The translations under genes and the position numbers were made by a program. The notes below the pieces were generated by a model. It ran no database searches and was not told where the DNA came from. It saw nothing but the letters and a program-made list of their open reading frames with translations. 64,000 nt of DNA from Dendrocalamus latiflorus. Taxonomy: Eukaryota > Streptophyta > Magnoliopsida > Poales > Poaceae. Positions 34,140-45,800 of this stretch are shown here, one piece after another; position 1 is the first letter of the stretch; each line of letters begins with the position of its first letter. The stretch spans positions 14,984,930 through 15,048,929 of the forward strand of contig CM029660.1 in assembly GCA_017311315.1 (NCBI GenBank), in the 5' to 3' direction.

Positions 34140-34850
34140 GCGTAGTTGTTGCTCGCCTCAAAATACTCTTCAATTGTACCCAAGTATCCAAACGAGCTTC
34201 TACGCGACACAATTGATTCCACCAAACAAGAGCATATCAGGTGAACTCAATTGTTGCCAAACAAATCTTCTTATTCTCAGTATAGTGATGGCTGTCAAAA
34301 ATTTGTTTGACACACATCTTCCACTCCAAGTACTCCTCTAGTTCAGCTTTACCATTAAATGATGGGATAGAAATTTTTATCCGCCCAATTTCATCATCCA
34401 CCGCAACATACTGAGCAAACCCAACACCATCACGCATACCTCCACTACGGGCAGCACCTCTGCCACGCATGTCCCTACCACGGTTAGGACCACGGTAGTC
34501 CTGAGCACGGCGCGGTTGTGAAGCAAAGCCCACTACACCATCAAAAACCTCCTCGTGTTCGTCGTCTTCGTACGGTGCACGTCATTCGGGATATTGAGGT
34601 CCCCATTCACCATGCTGAAATTGTGGCGGCTGGATGCGTATCGCCTCCGTCAACGCGTCAATTCGCGCCCCAAATCATCAACCTTGCCTTCAAGCTTCCG
34701 GTGACAACTCAAGAAGTAGTCATGTGTCGCTTCAAGTCCAATTTGTACCTTGGGCAGCAAAGACGCCGCATATTGGGGCACCTCCCCAATTGGTTCGGCA
34801 TGATTATGTCGCATCTTACCATCTTCAGTCTTCATAGAACCCGCCATTAA
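34140..34850 (-). pseudogene. gag N-terminal part of copy 2 (broken)
   Basis: Frame 34533-34237 reads RPNRGRDMRGRG-like Arg/Gly-rich DNA, then IGRIKISIPSFNGKAELEEY and FDSHHYTENKKICLATIEFT before a stop. An upstream frame (34850-34650) has LMAGSMKTEDGKMRHNHAEP. Compared with copy 1, about 50 bases of the central Gag block are deleted at about 34150 (GTAGTTGTTG joins straight to CTCGCCTC), which shifts the frame. Confidence 0.7.
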
Positions 34851-34885
34851 CAAAAATTCAGCAACCTCGTACCATGATCAACCAC

Positions 34886-34897
34886 GCTCTGATACCA
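34886..34897 (-). other. primer binding site of copy 2, tRNA-iMet type
   Basis: TGGTATCAGAGC on the minus strand, three bases from the 5' LTR. Confidence 0.9.
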
Positions 34898-34900
34898 CGA

Positions 34901-36241
34901 TGATGCAGACCAACTAAGGATTAGTTGATGCGTAGGGATGGCCCAATCTTTCCCGGTACGTTCAGCGAGGTTCCTTCTTCTTGGATAGAGTCTTCTCCTT
35001 ATCTTGATGCAGCAAACAATATTGATAAGGGCAATTTGCACTAGTATGCAAGGCGCAAACTAGAAGCAATCCGCCGAACTCCCCAAACCGTGAATTCAGC
35101 AAGAAGACACGAATTAGAAGAGATAAATCTTGTTGATACAATGGGCAATCTCAAGAATCTCCTATTCTTGCTTTGCACCAACTCAACAAACTCCAAACGA
35201 GAAAACTTTGCAATTACGCAATTTGGCCGCCACCAACCATCATGACGATTTTCTTCTTTATTTCACAAGTATAAACACTTATCATATCATAGCCTAAGTT
35301 ACAATGGGGCTAAGGCCCTGGCCTTATACTGGTGCACAATGCACAGCCTTGACTAAAACTCACGCATAATCTGGCCTAAGGCTGAAACAAACTCCAATAC
35401 GAACTAAAAAGGAAATATCTAAACTACTACCACCAAATTCTCTCTCAATTTGCGATATGAACATAAATATTCCATGTCTATAACCTTATCCATTGTATGG
35501 GGTTTCAAAATAGCTTTCCAACGAGTCCAAGAACGCTCAAATCGGACTCCGTTTGTGAAAGTTATGGGTGTTTTAGTATTGGACTTCCTGTCTGTCTCGA
35601 ACTGAATCCGAACTGAATTCAAATCTGGATGTATTTTCTTTTCTTGTTCAAGGGGCTTCCAAATCCATTTGGAACCTTAAAAGGAATCCTTTTCAACATT
35701 TGGAAAACCATGGTGTGGTCGGATTTTACCCTTACTTGCATTACAATACTCGGACTCTTTATGTTTGGCAGGTCACGCGCGTCTCTCCGGACAGCTCGTG
35801 CAGTATCCAATGAAGTTGCCATAACTTTATGTAGGAAGCTCCAAATCAAGCCCCGTTTGATTATTTGGAAAGTAGACTTCATTAGATTTCCAAATATGTA
35901 TTTTGTGTGCATTAGAAACCTCGGAATTAGTGTTGAGAACTTCATGAACTTTGTGGATAGAACTGCAATCACGAGAACTTGATTGATCTTGTGTCTTCCA
36001 CTTTAGCCAAACTAATTTTCTTTCTTTTCCATCCACACCTCTAATTCCATGCATTGTTGTCTTGTTTGCACTGTGCAAAGGAGGAAACACATAAGCATCC
36101 GCACGAACTAGGATATTTTTCTCTTTCCCATAATTGATGGCTTCTTTCTCCTTGCGCAATTCAACACTACTAAACCTTGTAACTTCAGATTGCGTAGATG
36201 AAGCACAAATCACTGTAGTATTCACACTTTTGGCCACATCA
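34901..36241 (-). repeat. 5' LTR of copy 2
   Basis: 1341 bp, colinear with 31677-33018. It retains an open frame matching the LTR-encoded tail. Confidence 0.92.
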
Positions 36242-36246
36242 CATAG

Positions 36247-37410
36247 TTCTCGATTTTGTCACAATTCACTGTAGCGCCGCCGGTCGTCGTCGCTCCTTTC
36301 CCCTGCTTCTGGCTCGCATGCGTGGTCGGAATGAAGAAGATGAACATTGACGGTAAGTTACTATTCATCCAACCCAATAGTGCTTGAACCCAGCCCAATG
36401 TGAACAGTAAAAACCCGCTATGAACAGTGAAAACTCGGTTTGAACAGTGAACCCGACCCGTTACTGTTCATCCAGACCCAAAAATACAAATTTATACCCA
36501 TTTTGACCGTTTTGAGCCCGCCGACCAATTTCTCAGCTTCGTTTCGCCTTTTGGACCTCTTATAAACCCAAAACCTATTTTATTTAATTTTTCTTGGATT
36601 TTATTTATTTATTTATTTTCTTTATTCCTAGCTCAATTCTTCGAACATGGAATTGAATTATTTTTCCTTTGCTTTACAATAGCACACAACGTCGAAGGTC
36701 AGCTAAATCAAGAAGGAGAAGATCAAGCCCGAGCTCAAGATCAAGCACAAGAATACGAAATTGTAGAATACATAAATCCGCAAGACAAGTCACATGTTTT
36801 TGATCATATTGAACCTACATTCCGTTAATTATTATTTATTAGTATTTTCATTATGTTATTTACGTAATGTTATTTCATGTACAATAAATGTTTGGAATGA
36901 CATGATATTAGCTAATGTCCTACCACCCGAAAAAGCCTTGTTTCATTTGATGGTCATATTCATCTTGACAAAACTTAGTAATATTAAAAGTACTATTAAT
37001 GTAATCATGATAATTTAGGAACTCAACAAACTTTTTACTACTAAAAGTCTTGGTATTTTGCCAATAAAATTTTAAAAGTGGTTCTATGATAAAGTATCAT
37101 GGGAAGCCATGAGTTGGCTTGAGCCCATGACCTCATCCTAGAATGAAAGTTTGGTTGTGGATTGGAGGCAGTGCCACGGGCACTAAAATATGAGTTTGTG
37201 AGAGGAAGTCGCCTCAGTGAAAATATAAGAACTAGACCCTTATGCTGAGTAGAGAACATAGCACCCGCCCAACCACAAGCATTGACATATCAAACCTGGT
37301 GTAGTAGCTGCTCAAATCGATTGAATATCTACAAATTATTGGGATTCCAGAAAGGGAATAGCCCGCGTGTATAAGAGGTGGTATGAAAACGGTAAAACCA
37401 TACTTAACAA
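36247..37410 (+). other. LTR-like DNA, right part (resumes after copy 2)
   Basis: Joins 31676 when one CATAG is removed. It has repeated ATGAACAGTGAAAACTCGG-type phrases and GATCATATTGAACCTACATT, which resembles GACCATGTTGAACCTACGTT at 53128. It is therefore related to the long LTR-like sequence around the CACTA element. No coding domain. Confidence 0.45.
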
Positions 37411-39394
37411 TGGTAACACCCTGAAAATTTGAATTTAAAAAAAATAAGAAGCTCTTGAATTATTTCACAGTGTGTTTTATTTGAATTTGGCATTTATGTT
37501 TTACATTTGAAAGTTTGGTTGAGGTTCCGAAAATTTAAAAGTACAAAAGGAGCCAGCATGTTCAAATAATAGGGAAATAAACTCAAAAGATGACCCATGA
37601 AATGAGGGAGAAAGTTGAATTAAAAAAATATATAAAATCTTGATATTAACAAAAGCATTGCAAAAGGGAATATACCTAGGTAAATCAAGATTTAATAGGA
37701 ATGTATGTACATATATACATATATGTACAATATATGTACAAGTGTAAGCAAAAAGGGGGAAGAAAAGTGAAAGCAATGGGAGCTAGGCCGGCCAACTGGC
37801 CCAGCCCAACCCCATTCCTTTCCCCCTTTAAGCCACCGGCCGGCCCCTCTGGCCGAAAGGCCCCTTTTTCTTTGTGTAGCCGAAGCCAGCCCATGCTTCA
37901 GTTTCTCTGTCAAGCGGCCCCCCTTCCACTGTTTATCTTCCTCACCGAGTCCCTGCTCTCTCCTCCTCACAGGCCGCGGCTTTGCCGTCGCCCCGTCTCC
38001 GCAACCCAGCCTGCGTCTCCTTCTCCCATTCGGACCAGCAGATACCCCGCGTCGGACCAACAGTCGCCGCCGCCCCTGTCCGCGCCACCCTAGCTCTGCC
38101 GCCACCTCTTTTTCTTGCCCCCTCCCTGCTCGGTCTCATCACGCGCGCGCGGCGCCAGCTCCCTTTGCCACCCACGCGTTGCTCAGGGCCATCATGCCGA
38201 ATCTTAGCAGATCCTACGCCCAGTCCCGCCGCCTGCAACAGCCTGCCCCGCTGCTCACCGAAGTGACCGATCGGGCGGTCTCTCGGTGGTAGCCGCGCCC
38301 GCGCCCCTATAAGAACCGTCGCCCCCACCAAACTATTCCCCAAGACCTCTGCTCTCTTTCACAGTGCACAATTAGGCCCTCATTCCTCGTAGCCCGCCGG
38401 CGCCGTTCTTCTTCCCCAACTCCGGCATCCACCCTCCCTGCCGAGTCCCGCCATAAGAGTCTAATTGCAGCCACCTACACCCTCCCCGGAGCGTCGCAAA
38501 CCTACTCCGGACCTCCTCCGCACCTCCCGAAGACTGTACATCGCCAACGCCGAGAACCTCTCCCGAACCGCCGCCACCACACGCCGCCGACCCGCCACCA
38601 TGCCCCTCGGCCCCCGCGGACCTCACCACTGGCACACCCGAAGCACGAGAAACGCATTTTTGCGTTCACCCGAGCCCCTCCGACCGTCGCCCGCCGCCGA
38701 CACCGCTGCTCCACCGCCACCCTCGGCCTCCTCTGCCCGATCCCCCCCTTCCGCAGGTTAGTATAAGGGGATAAATCCCCCTATATGGGTAAGCAACAAC
38801 TGAGAGGCTCTCCTGGATAGTAGCGGTAACTTCTTCCCCCCCAACTACCCGGCCGCGCGCGTTCAAGCCCCTGGCTCTGCAGCGCGCCGGGTTGAGTTTT
38901 CTTTTATTTCGGGCTGACCGGTGGGCCCCACCTGTCAGCGGCTGCAGCTCCCGAGCGGCCCACTGACAGCAAGGTCCCACCTGTCAGAGGCACATTTAAT
39001 TAACACTAATGATCAGTGATTAGTGATTAATGACAGACAATAAAGTTAAATAAAGGATTAACCCAGATAACCTCACTGACATGTGGGCCATAACACATAC
39101 ATTAAAATAACCCCTGGGCCCACCTGTCATAGATACAGCACATGGAATGATAAAATAAAAAGAATGAATTAAAAATGCCAGTGGGACCCACCTGTCAGGA
39201 TTTTGACAATTCTTGGATTAAATCGAACTGAGGACTTTAAATGACAGTAACTTATTCATTTTAACTCCAAATTGAGTGAGACAAATTTCTAAATTTATCT
39301 AAATTCAAGATCTATCCAATGGAACTGAAATCATGATTTTTATAGTTCATGTGAATTTCTGGTGATATTTTGAGTGATTTGCTGCTTTTCTTTT
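37411..39394 (+). repeat. long LTR-like sequence, left half (split by CACTA)
   Basis: It starts TGGTAACACCCTGAAAATTTG. The part right of the CACTA element ends GGGGGTGTTACA at 54963, so the two ends form the short TGTAACACCC/GGGTGTTACA inverted repeat typical of gypsy LTRs in grasses. The combined length without CACTA would be about 3.9 kb. A possible TATA is CCCCTATAAGAACC at 38306. No matching target duplication was found (AACAA against GAAAA), so it may be part of a rearranged element. Open frames on both strands come from GC-rich composition. Confidence 0.55.
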
Positions 39395-40145
39395 CACTAC
39401 TAATTTTTGGGCCTATTGCAACGGCGCTGAAACGTTGCAATAGGCCCAAAATGGTTGCAATAGCACCTATTGCAACGGTAACTTTTCGTTGGGAGGCGTG
39501 GCAAGAAGTTGCGTGGTCTAAAGTTTGGGCCACGGTATTTCGGTTCGTTGCAATAACGTTTACCTATTGCAACGCAATAAAGCATTGCAATACATAGTTT
39601 TTGCAATAATGTATTGCGTGGCAATAACAACTATTGCCACGCAATTAGGCGTTGCTGTAGATAGCATTTGCAACATACCGATTTCGTGGTTATAAGGTAA
39701 ATTGCAACGAAAACTGGTGGTAGCAATAGACTATACTGCCACGCAAATAATTCGTGGTAATAGATTCAATTGCCACGTAAAAAATTCGTGGTAATAGATT
39801 CAATTGCCACGCAAAGAATTCGTGGTAATAGGACAGAGTGCTATTGCCACGCAAAGAATTTGTGGTAATAGGATATAGTGATATTGCCACGCAAAAAATT
39901 CGTGGTAATAGATTCAATTGCCACGCACATACTATGGTTGCAACGGCCTCTGTTGCCACGCTTGATATTTTCGTTGCCATAGCTTGTAATGCCACGCTTG
40001 ATCTTTTGTTGCTATAGACTCTTTTGGTCCGCTGTTTTTTGTTGCTATAGCATATATTGTCACGCCAAAAGTTGAAGGGAATAGATTATATTGCAACGCA
40101 TTGCTTTAGTAGCAACAAGAATTATTGCAACGCCATTAATGTTTG
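39395..40145. repeat. CACTA left terminus and subterminal repeats
   Basis: After the terminal CACTACTAATTTTTGGGCC come roughly two dozen copies of CTATTGC(C/A)ACG and CGT(T/G)GCAATAG in both orientations, including four near-identical ATTGCCACGCAAA blocks at 39770-39930. Confidence 0.9.
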
Positions 40146-40149
40146 TCAC

Positions 40150-42820
40150 AACAAGAATCAACTGATGTAGTAAAATCATTATATCAAAAATAGAAGTTGC
40201 TGCTACACATATCTGAAATGAAACCAACTTTGTTTGTGACAATAATGTGAAGTTGTATTACAAGCATCACTAAAATGTCCCTAGCTATCACTGCATTGAA
40301 GCTTGGCTTGACCTCGCTGAATAGCTTGAATTGACCTTAGCTTCCCATGGCTCGAGCACTGCACTCAATTTATTCCTTCCTCCTGAATAAAATCATTCAA
40401 AATGGCATATGCATCAGTTGTTCAGCTCGTCACGGCAGTAACACATTATAAATGGAATAAATTTTCATAACACGAATACATATGTTCATTACTACATCAA
40501 TGCAACTGTCTAGAGATATAGACATGATTGTCAAAATATGTAGAGCTCAAGAACCACCAGAAAAATGGTACTGCACTGCTGTTCGGTTTGGCAAACAACA
40601 CCAAGGGCCAAAAGAAAGTACAAGAAACTGATAGCTGCAGTAGACCCAAAGCCAGAAATGCATTCGGAAACAATAAATGCTGATTGGGAAGAGATGCTCA
40701 AGAGCAATTCCCAAACAAAAATCTGCTACCTGTACTCTCGGCAAGGAGGTTGATTAAGCATGCATGGCCGAAATGAGTACTACTGCTGCCGAAAGAAGTA
40801 AATGCCAAAAGAAAACTTGAGCAAACAAGAATAGAACAGCAAGATACACACATCATTCGGCCAATCAAAATGAGACAATAATTGCTGGCCGAGACATGTA
40901 CTGATAGGACAAATAATCAATTAGCAAGAACTTATACCCATATTTTCAAATGCACATGTAACATGGGGCGTATGACCAATTCTCTTTTCCCAACCATGGT
41001 TGGTTGCTAGTACATTAAATTCATTTTAAAGAAAATGTTAGCTGACCATGAAGAAAAACATTTTAGAGGATCTGTAATACAATTCCGGTATGTCCTTGTC
41101 TTAAACCAATATACCTCGAACGGCAGATCTAGAAGAAATGGTGCATTTTTCAAAGAAAAAGGAAAACTAGCACCAGTTAGCTAATTTAATTGTTTGGGAC
41201 AACAGGAAATTTCTTGACATTCTGCCTATAGTAATCCCACCTGGCTCAAGGCAGGTATTGTAGCATACGGTACGTGATCAGTAATCACAAAGGCACCATT
41301 TGTCCTTTCAGAAATACGTTGCACAAATATTAAAAAATTGCAGTATAAACATGACAGCAATTGTCTAGGAAGAGAGTAGTATATTTAACTCAGAATCCCA
41401 GTACTCCGGAATTCAAACTGGCATAAATAAACCCCGCAATCCATAAACCAGGACATCATAATCTGTATGCACCCGCAGAGAAAAGTACAAACGACTGATA
41501 GGATTGATGTATACAACTAATTGTGGAAAATAATGTCTCAACTATGGTGCACCAAGTAAACATATAGACTAAAAGAATTATGGTACTGTTTCGATCACAA
41601 TACGGATATCAAAGATTAGACCAAAACATGCCTCTTATCATTTGACACCATACAACGGACGTACAAACAGATCTAAATTTGCATCAACCATAAATTGCGT
41701 ACTATCTGACTGAGCTCTTGGTAACTCCTTTTATCCATGCTCTCGAGTTTCGAGGGTGTGCATTGTAGTAAGGAGGGAGCCACAGATTCTGTAAGAAAAT
41801 GATACACATCGTCCGATCTTGAACACCCGCAGAGACAGGAGAACTATACCCAGTACCCAAAACCAGATAACTCTGAACATTCGACAACGATACCACCAAT
41901 CTATCTGCCAATTGGAATTGAAAACACTCAGGCAGTCAGGCTAGTTCTATCACTTGATACTGCCAACAACCCATGAAGTTCCAAAGACGGATTCATGGGC
42001 AACTTAGATACTGAACATGGTGTTATCTGAAGTCCTTGAGGCTTTGATTGAGACCATGAGAACGAAGATGTACAGAATTAGGAAAAGGATAAGAGAACTC
42101 TAATATACAGAAATGGGAAACTGTAACAGAATTGGATCAAGCAAGCCAAGCAATCAAAAGAGAGTTAATATAGTGAACTCAAGGAGAAAATCAATCCAGA
42201 TAAGTGCAGTTTACTTTTCATATGCAAAAGTATGTAACTTTCTTTTGTTTCTCCTAACTACCCTGACAACAGAATATAGTGTTTTCGGCGTCATCTTAAT
42301 TTCAAACACAATGCAATCGATTACTAGTGGATGGTGTGCAAAAATAAATAAATTACATATGTGTGTACCATAACCATTCTCTTTCGGATGTTAAACATCA
42401 CATTGATAGTTTCTCCTATTTTCTTAAGATTAATTTAATATATGAACTTAACAGTGAGCTGCTGTTGTACTAAAAAAAGAAATGTAGTAAACAAACCCCT
42501 TTACTCGCATTAGCCCTGTCTGTAGCTAGCATAAAGTGTTTCCTTGAAATGTGTGTAGAAAGGGATAAGGAATCCCTACGGATGACATGATAAACTAGGA
42601 GATAAGCATGCAGATAAAGCAAAAAAAATGGTTGTGGCTATAATCAGACTTGGGTTGTATGCAAAAGTATGTCGCTGGGATCTGCAGTTCTCCACTGCAA
42701 AATGATGTGAAGTGCACTAACAAGAGACATTCTCCACAGAATTTTGTCATTCAAAGCATACCATACAACAGTGAAAAACTCGCACTAATTAACAATTTGC
42801 AATGTTGTAGTAGAAAGGCA
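40150..42820. other. CACTA interior, no gene recognised
   Basis: AT-rich. A 69-codon minus-strand frame (41911-41702) follows a CAATTGGCAG acceptor-like site and begins ADRLVVSLSNVQSYLVLGTG. It could be a further exon or captured fragment, but I do not recognise it. Confidence 0.4.
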
Positions 42821-42826
42821 TTACAG

Positions 42827-45800
42827 CTATAAAAAAAATCCCTCTGCAATGCATACCTGTTGACTCCTTGTGCGTGCACGTTTAGTAGCAACAGTAGCCT
42901 TTAGTGTTTTTGTAGTAATATAATTCACTGACGCATTCCTGTCTTTGTTTTGGGGAAGAGTTCGGTTAAGAACACTACTTCTAGGGGTGCGAGTATTGGT
43001 TTCTGCAGTTCGCCTAGCTTCATGTTGTGTTTCCAGGTTGCTATCTGGGTTAGTCTGCTTATCAAAAAATTCGAGAAAACATTTCAGGGCTCATACAGTG
43101 TAGTGATCCATGTTGCCTGTAAACATGTTGCAATTGCTATTACCTGCGGCATTGTTTCTTCACTCCGTGGAGTCGTGTCATTTTGTTCGGTTGGGGCAGC
43201 AGGAACATGTATTGTTTCGTTGGCAGCTTGGTTAGCCTGCATTTAAATTTTAGTTCTCAAATAGTTAGCTCTCATATAATGACCGAAACCATGAAGGAAC
43301 TGATGCTAATTGGTCATATTTTTATCTTAGACGATATATTACTCACTCACGTTCTAAATTGAAGTTCACTATCACTGAGTGAGTAATATATTAAAGCTTA
43401 CAAAACAGAAATATTGCAACTAATTGTTACCTCCTGGAAGGCTCCTTGTCTTTGTGTTCCTAGCATGGACATAAACTCTTGCCTGAGTTCTTCTTTAATT
43501 GTGTCCCTCGAATTCAACAATTCTTCTATCTGACGCCTGCTTTCTTCCTTTTCGTTGGTCCTTTCCGCAACTTGGTTTGCAAGTTGTTCTTTTAACATTT
43601 GAACCTCAGACATCAGCTCTAACCTTGTCCTATGGGATTCCGCAGAATGTCGGGCTTGCATCTGCAAATTTTCATTGTATAGCTGCCTTCGTGTTGGATA
43701 GTATGCCAAGTATCCATTACCATGAGTTTTCGATGATTTGCACCTAGTGCTTTCCTTATATGATGACTGGAAAACAAAGTTTTCCTCTTGTGATGAAATG
43801 AAGTTATCTTGTGACTCTAATTCCTTCTCTGTTATTTTGCTGCTTGCAGTATCCTAACGCACAGAACATATTTGTAGGTGTCAATTGAGACTGGAAGTGT
43901 AGGCCAATATTATGAGTGACTTAGTTGGCCTGATCGGTTGTGCTTCTTGGGCTGCAGCTGCACACATACAAGCTGCTGAGTAGTAGCAGCAGCTGTTCAA
44001 ATGTATACCGCAGCTGCTGCAGCCACAGCCCAAGTAGCAGAAGCGATCACAGCCAATAACTTCATTACAAATTATTATATACTCACATAGATAGCCTTAG
44101 ATGCACTGTTTGACCATTGCCCATGCTTCGTGTGCGTTGTCATCCAAAGACTCAAATCATTTGGCTCTTCTCCAGTTTCCGGGTCTCTCTAAGTTGGGAA
44201 GAATCTAACATATGAATATTTCATCGTTGAACAAAACAAGTACATGTTCTTTTCATGTCATTACCTGCTCATAGCTACACTGGGAAAATGGTTTCGAGCC
44301 CATGAGATGCTTGGTCTGTTGTAGATGTCTGTTTTGAGAATTCTGGCTGCTTATCTTCTGCAAAATGAGTTCATGTTAAAGTTCTAAAAAGAAAGCATTA
44401 TTTGAAGCTAAACTAGTAGAAAAATTAAAGTAAATTCCATTGAACCTTGAATTGTTCAGTGCCAAAGTATAACACCAGATAGTGCCATTCAACAATGTCT
44501 AGATCCTCAGGCTTATTTTGCATTCTCTCATCATAAGTCCGGTATGCCTTGTACGTAGAACTAAATGTTGATCGCCATCCTTTGTATCGCTCCTTAGCGA
44601 TGGCCCATATCTTTAGCTTTGTATCCTCGGAATTCTCAATGTCCCACCTATTCTGTTAAAAAGAAAATACAAAGAGTAGGTGGTTTTTTGAATTATGTTA
44701 GAATTAAAATGTGTAGGCAAAAAGAATCTGTAACTTACCATTATATCATTTGCTATTGAATTTTTGACAACTTGCTTCACATCTTTCCAACTTCTCACTC
44801 CAATGAGGGGAGCCTTTTTTCTTGTAACCATTACAACTTCATCCACAAATGTGCGTTCGTTTTCACCTATAGGTCCTCCCAGTCTAGATGAGAATTCGAT
44901 TTTTAGTTTCTGATTGCCTTGCTTAATTCTCTTGCTTACTGCTGCTAAACCTTTAAGAGTGCCGCGTCCACGTTTCTTTGTCTTTTGGCAGTCTCCTCAA
45001 ACGAAACGATATACAATAGCATAAATTCAATATACTCATTCAGATAGGGAAAATGTAATTGAACCACATATACAAAAATTTAAACAACCGAGGCTTACCA
45101 TTTCCCTGTTGTTTCTGACGCCGAGCATGAGAAGGCTGCGGCAATGTTGGTGTTGGGTTGCTGTCTTGACTTTCATCCTCTCCAGTTCTCTGAGTACCCA
45201 GGCTACGGTTTTGCAAATATGATTCTGCAGAAAATGGAAGCATGTGTAAGTTACAAACGATTGCTAAGAACTCATATTTGTTTTACATACACGGCGAGTC
45301 ATATTAACTTACGAATATCATCAAGATCGCCTTGCAGCCTTAGCCATTCACTGTATGTTGCTATTGTCTCATCCCTGTAGTTATCCTGAAATTCTGCAAT
45401 CATGTTTATTTTAGTGCAATGGTCGTTGCAGTCTATTACAATACAGTAATTGAGACGAGCGCAACAACTTAACTTACCCGTGCCCACTTCCCCCTGATGT
45501 AGATTCGCAAGCCAATCCTTGTATTCGTCAATTGGTTCCTCTGTACACTCTTCATCAAAAGTTGGGGCAGAGTTCGGTAGTTTCATGGGTGTTATGTTCA
45601 CATGTCGCTCTCTTTCTTCCTCCCTTGACAATACTAATCTGATTTTTTTGTCCCCCTCATTATTTACTATCATTGAATCTGCATCAACCTCATAATCGAG
45701 ATCCTCTAGAGTTGCTGCAGCCCTACCGCATCGCTTCTTATAGTACAAGTAGTCCCTCCCAGAGTACCCCAGTTGTGATTTCATTGTTACTAAGTTACCA

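Larger units (their letters stand above)
31677..36241 (-). mobile_element. gag-protease-only LTR element, copy 2
   Basis: A 4565-bp element with exact CATAG duplications (31672-31676 and 36242-36246). The LTRs are 1342 and 1341 bp (31677-33018, 34901-36241), from TGA(C/T)GC(G/A)GACCAACTAAGG to a CCACATCA end. The primer site is at 34886-34897 and the purine tract next to 33019. The interior encodes gag, knuckle and protease only and is homologous to copy 1. The internal LTR half, with GGGGCTAAGGCCCTGGCCTT and AGTCCAAGAACGC phrases, is also shared, but the outer ~300 bases of the LTR differ, so the two are sister subfamilies. By eye the two LTRs differ at roughly one base in ten over their first 250 bases, which implies an old insertion. 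Confidence 0.92.

Noticed and set aside
37685..38980. GC-rich frames of up to 137 codons left of the CACTA
   Set aside because: They lie in LTR-like DNA, overlap on both strands and show no domain.
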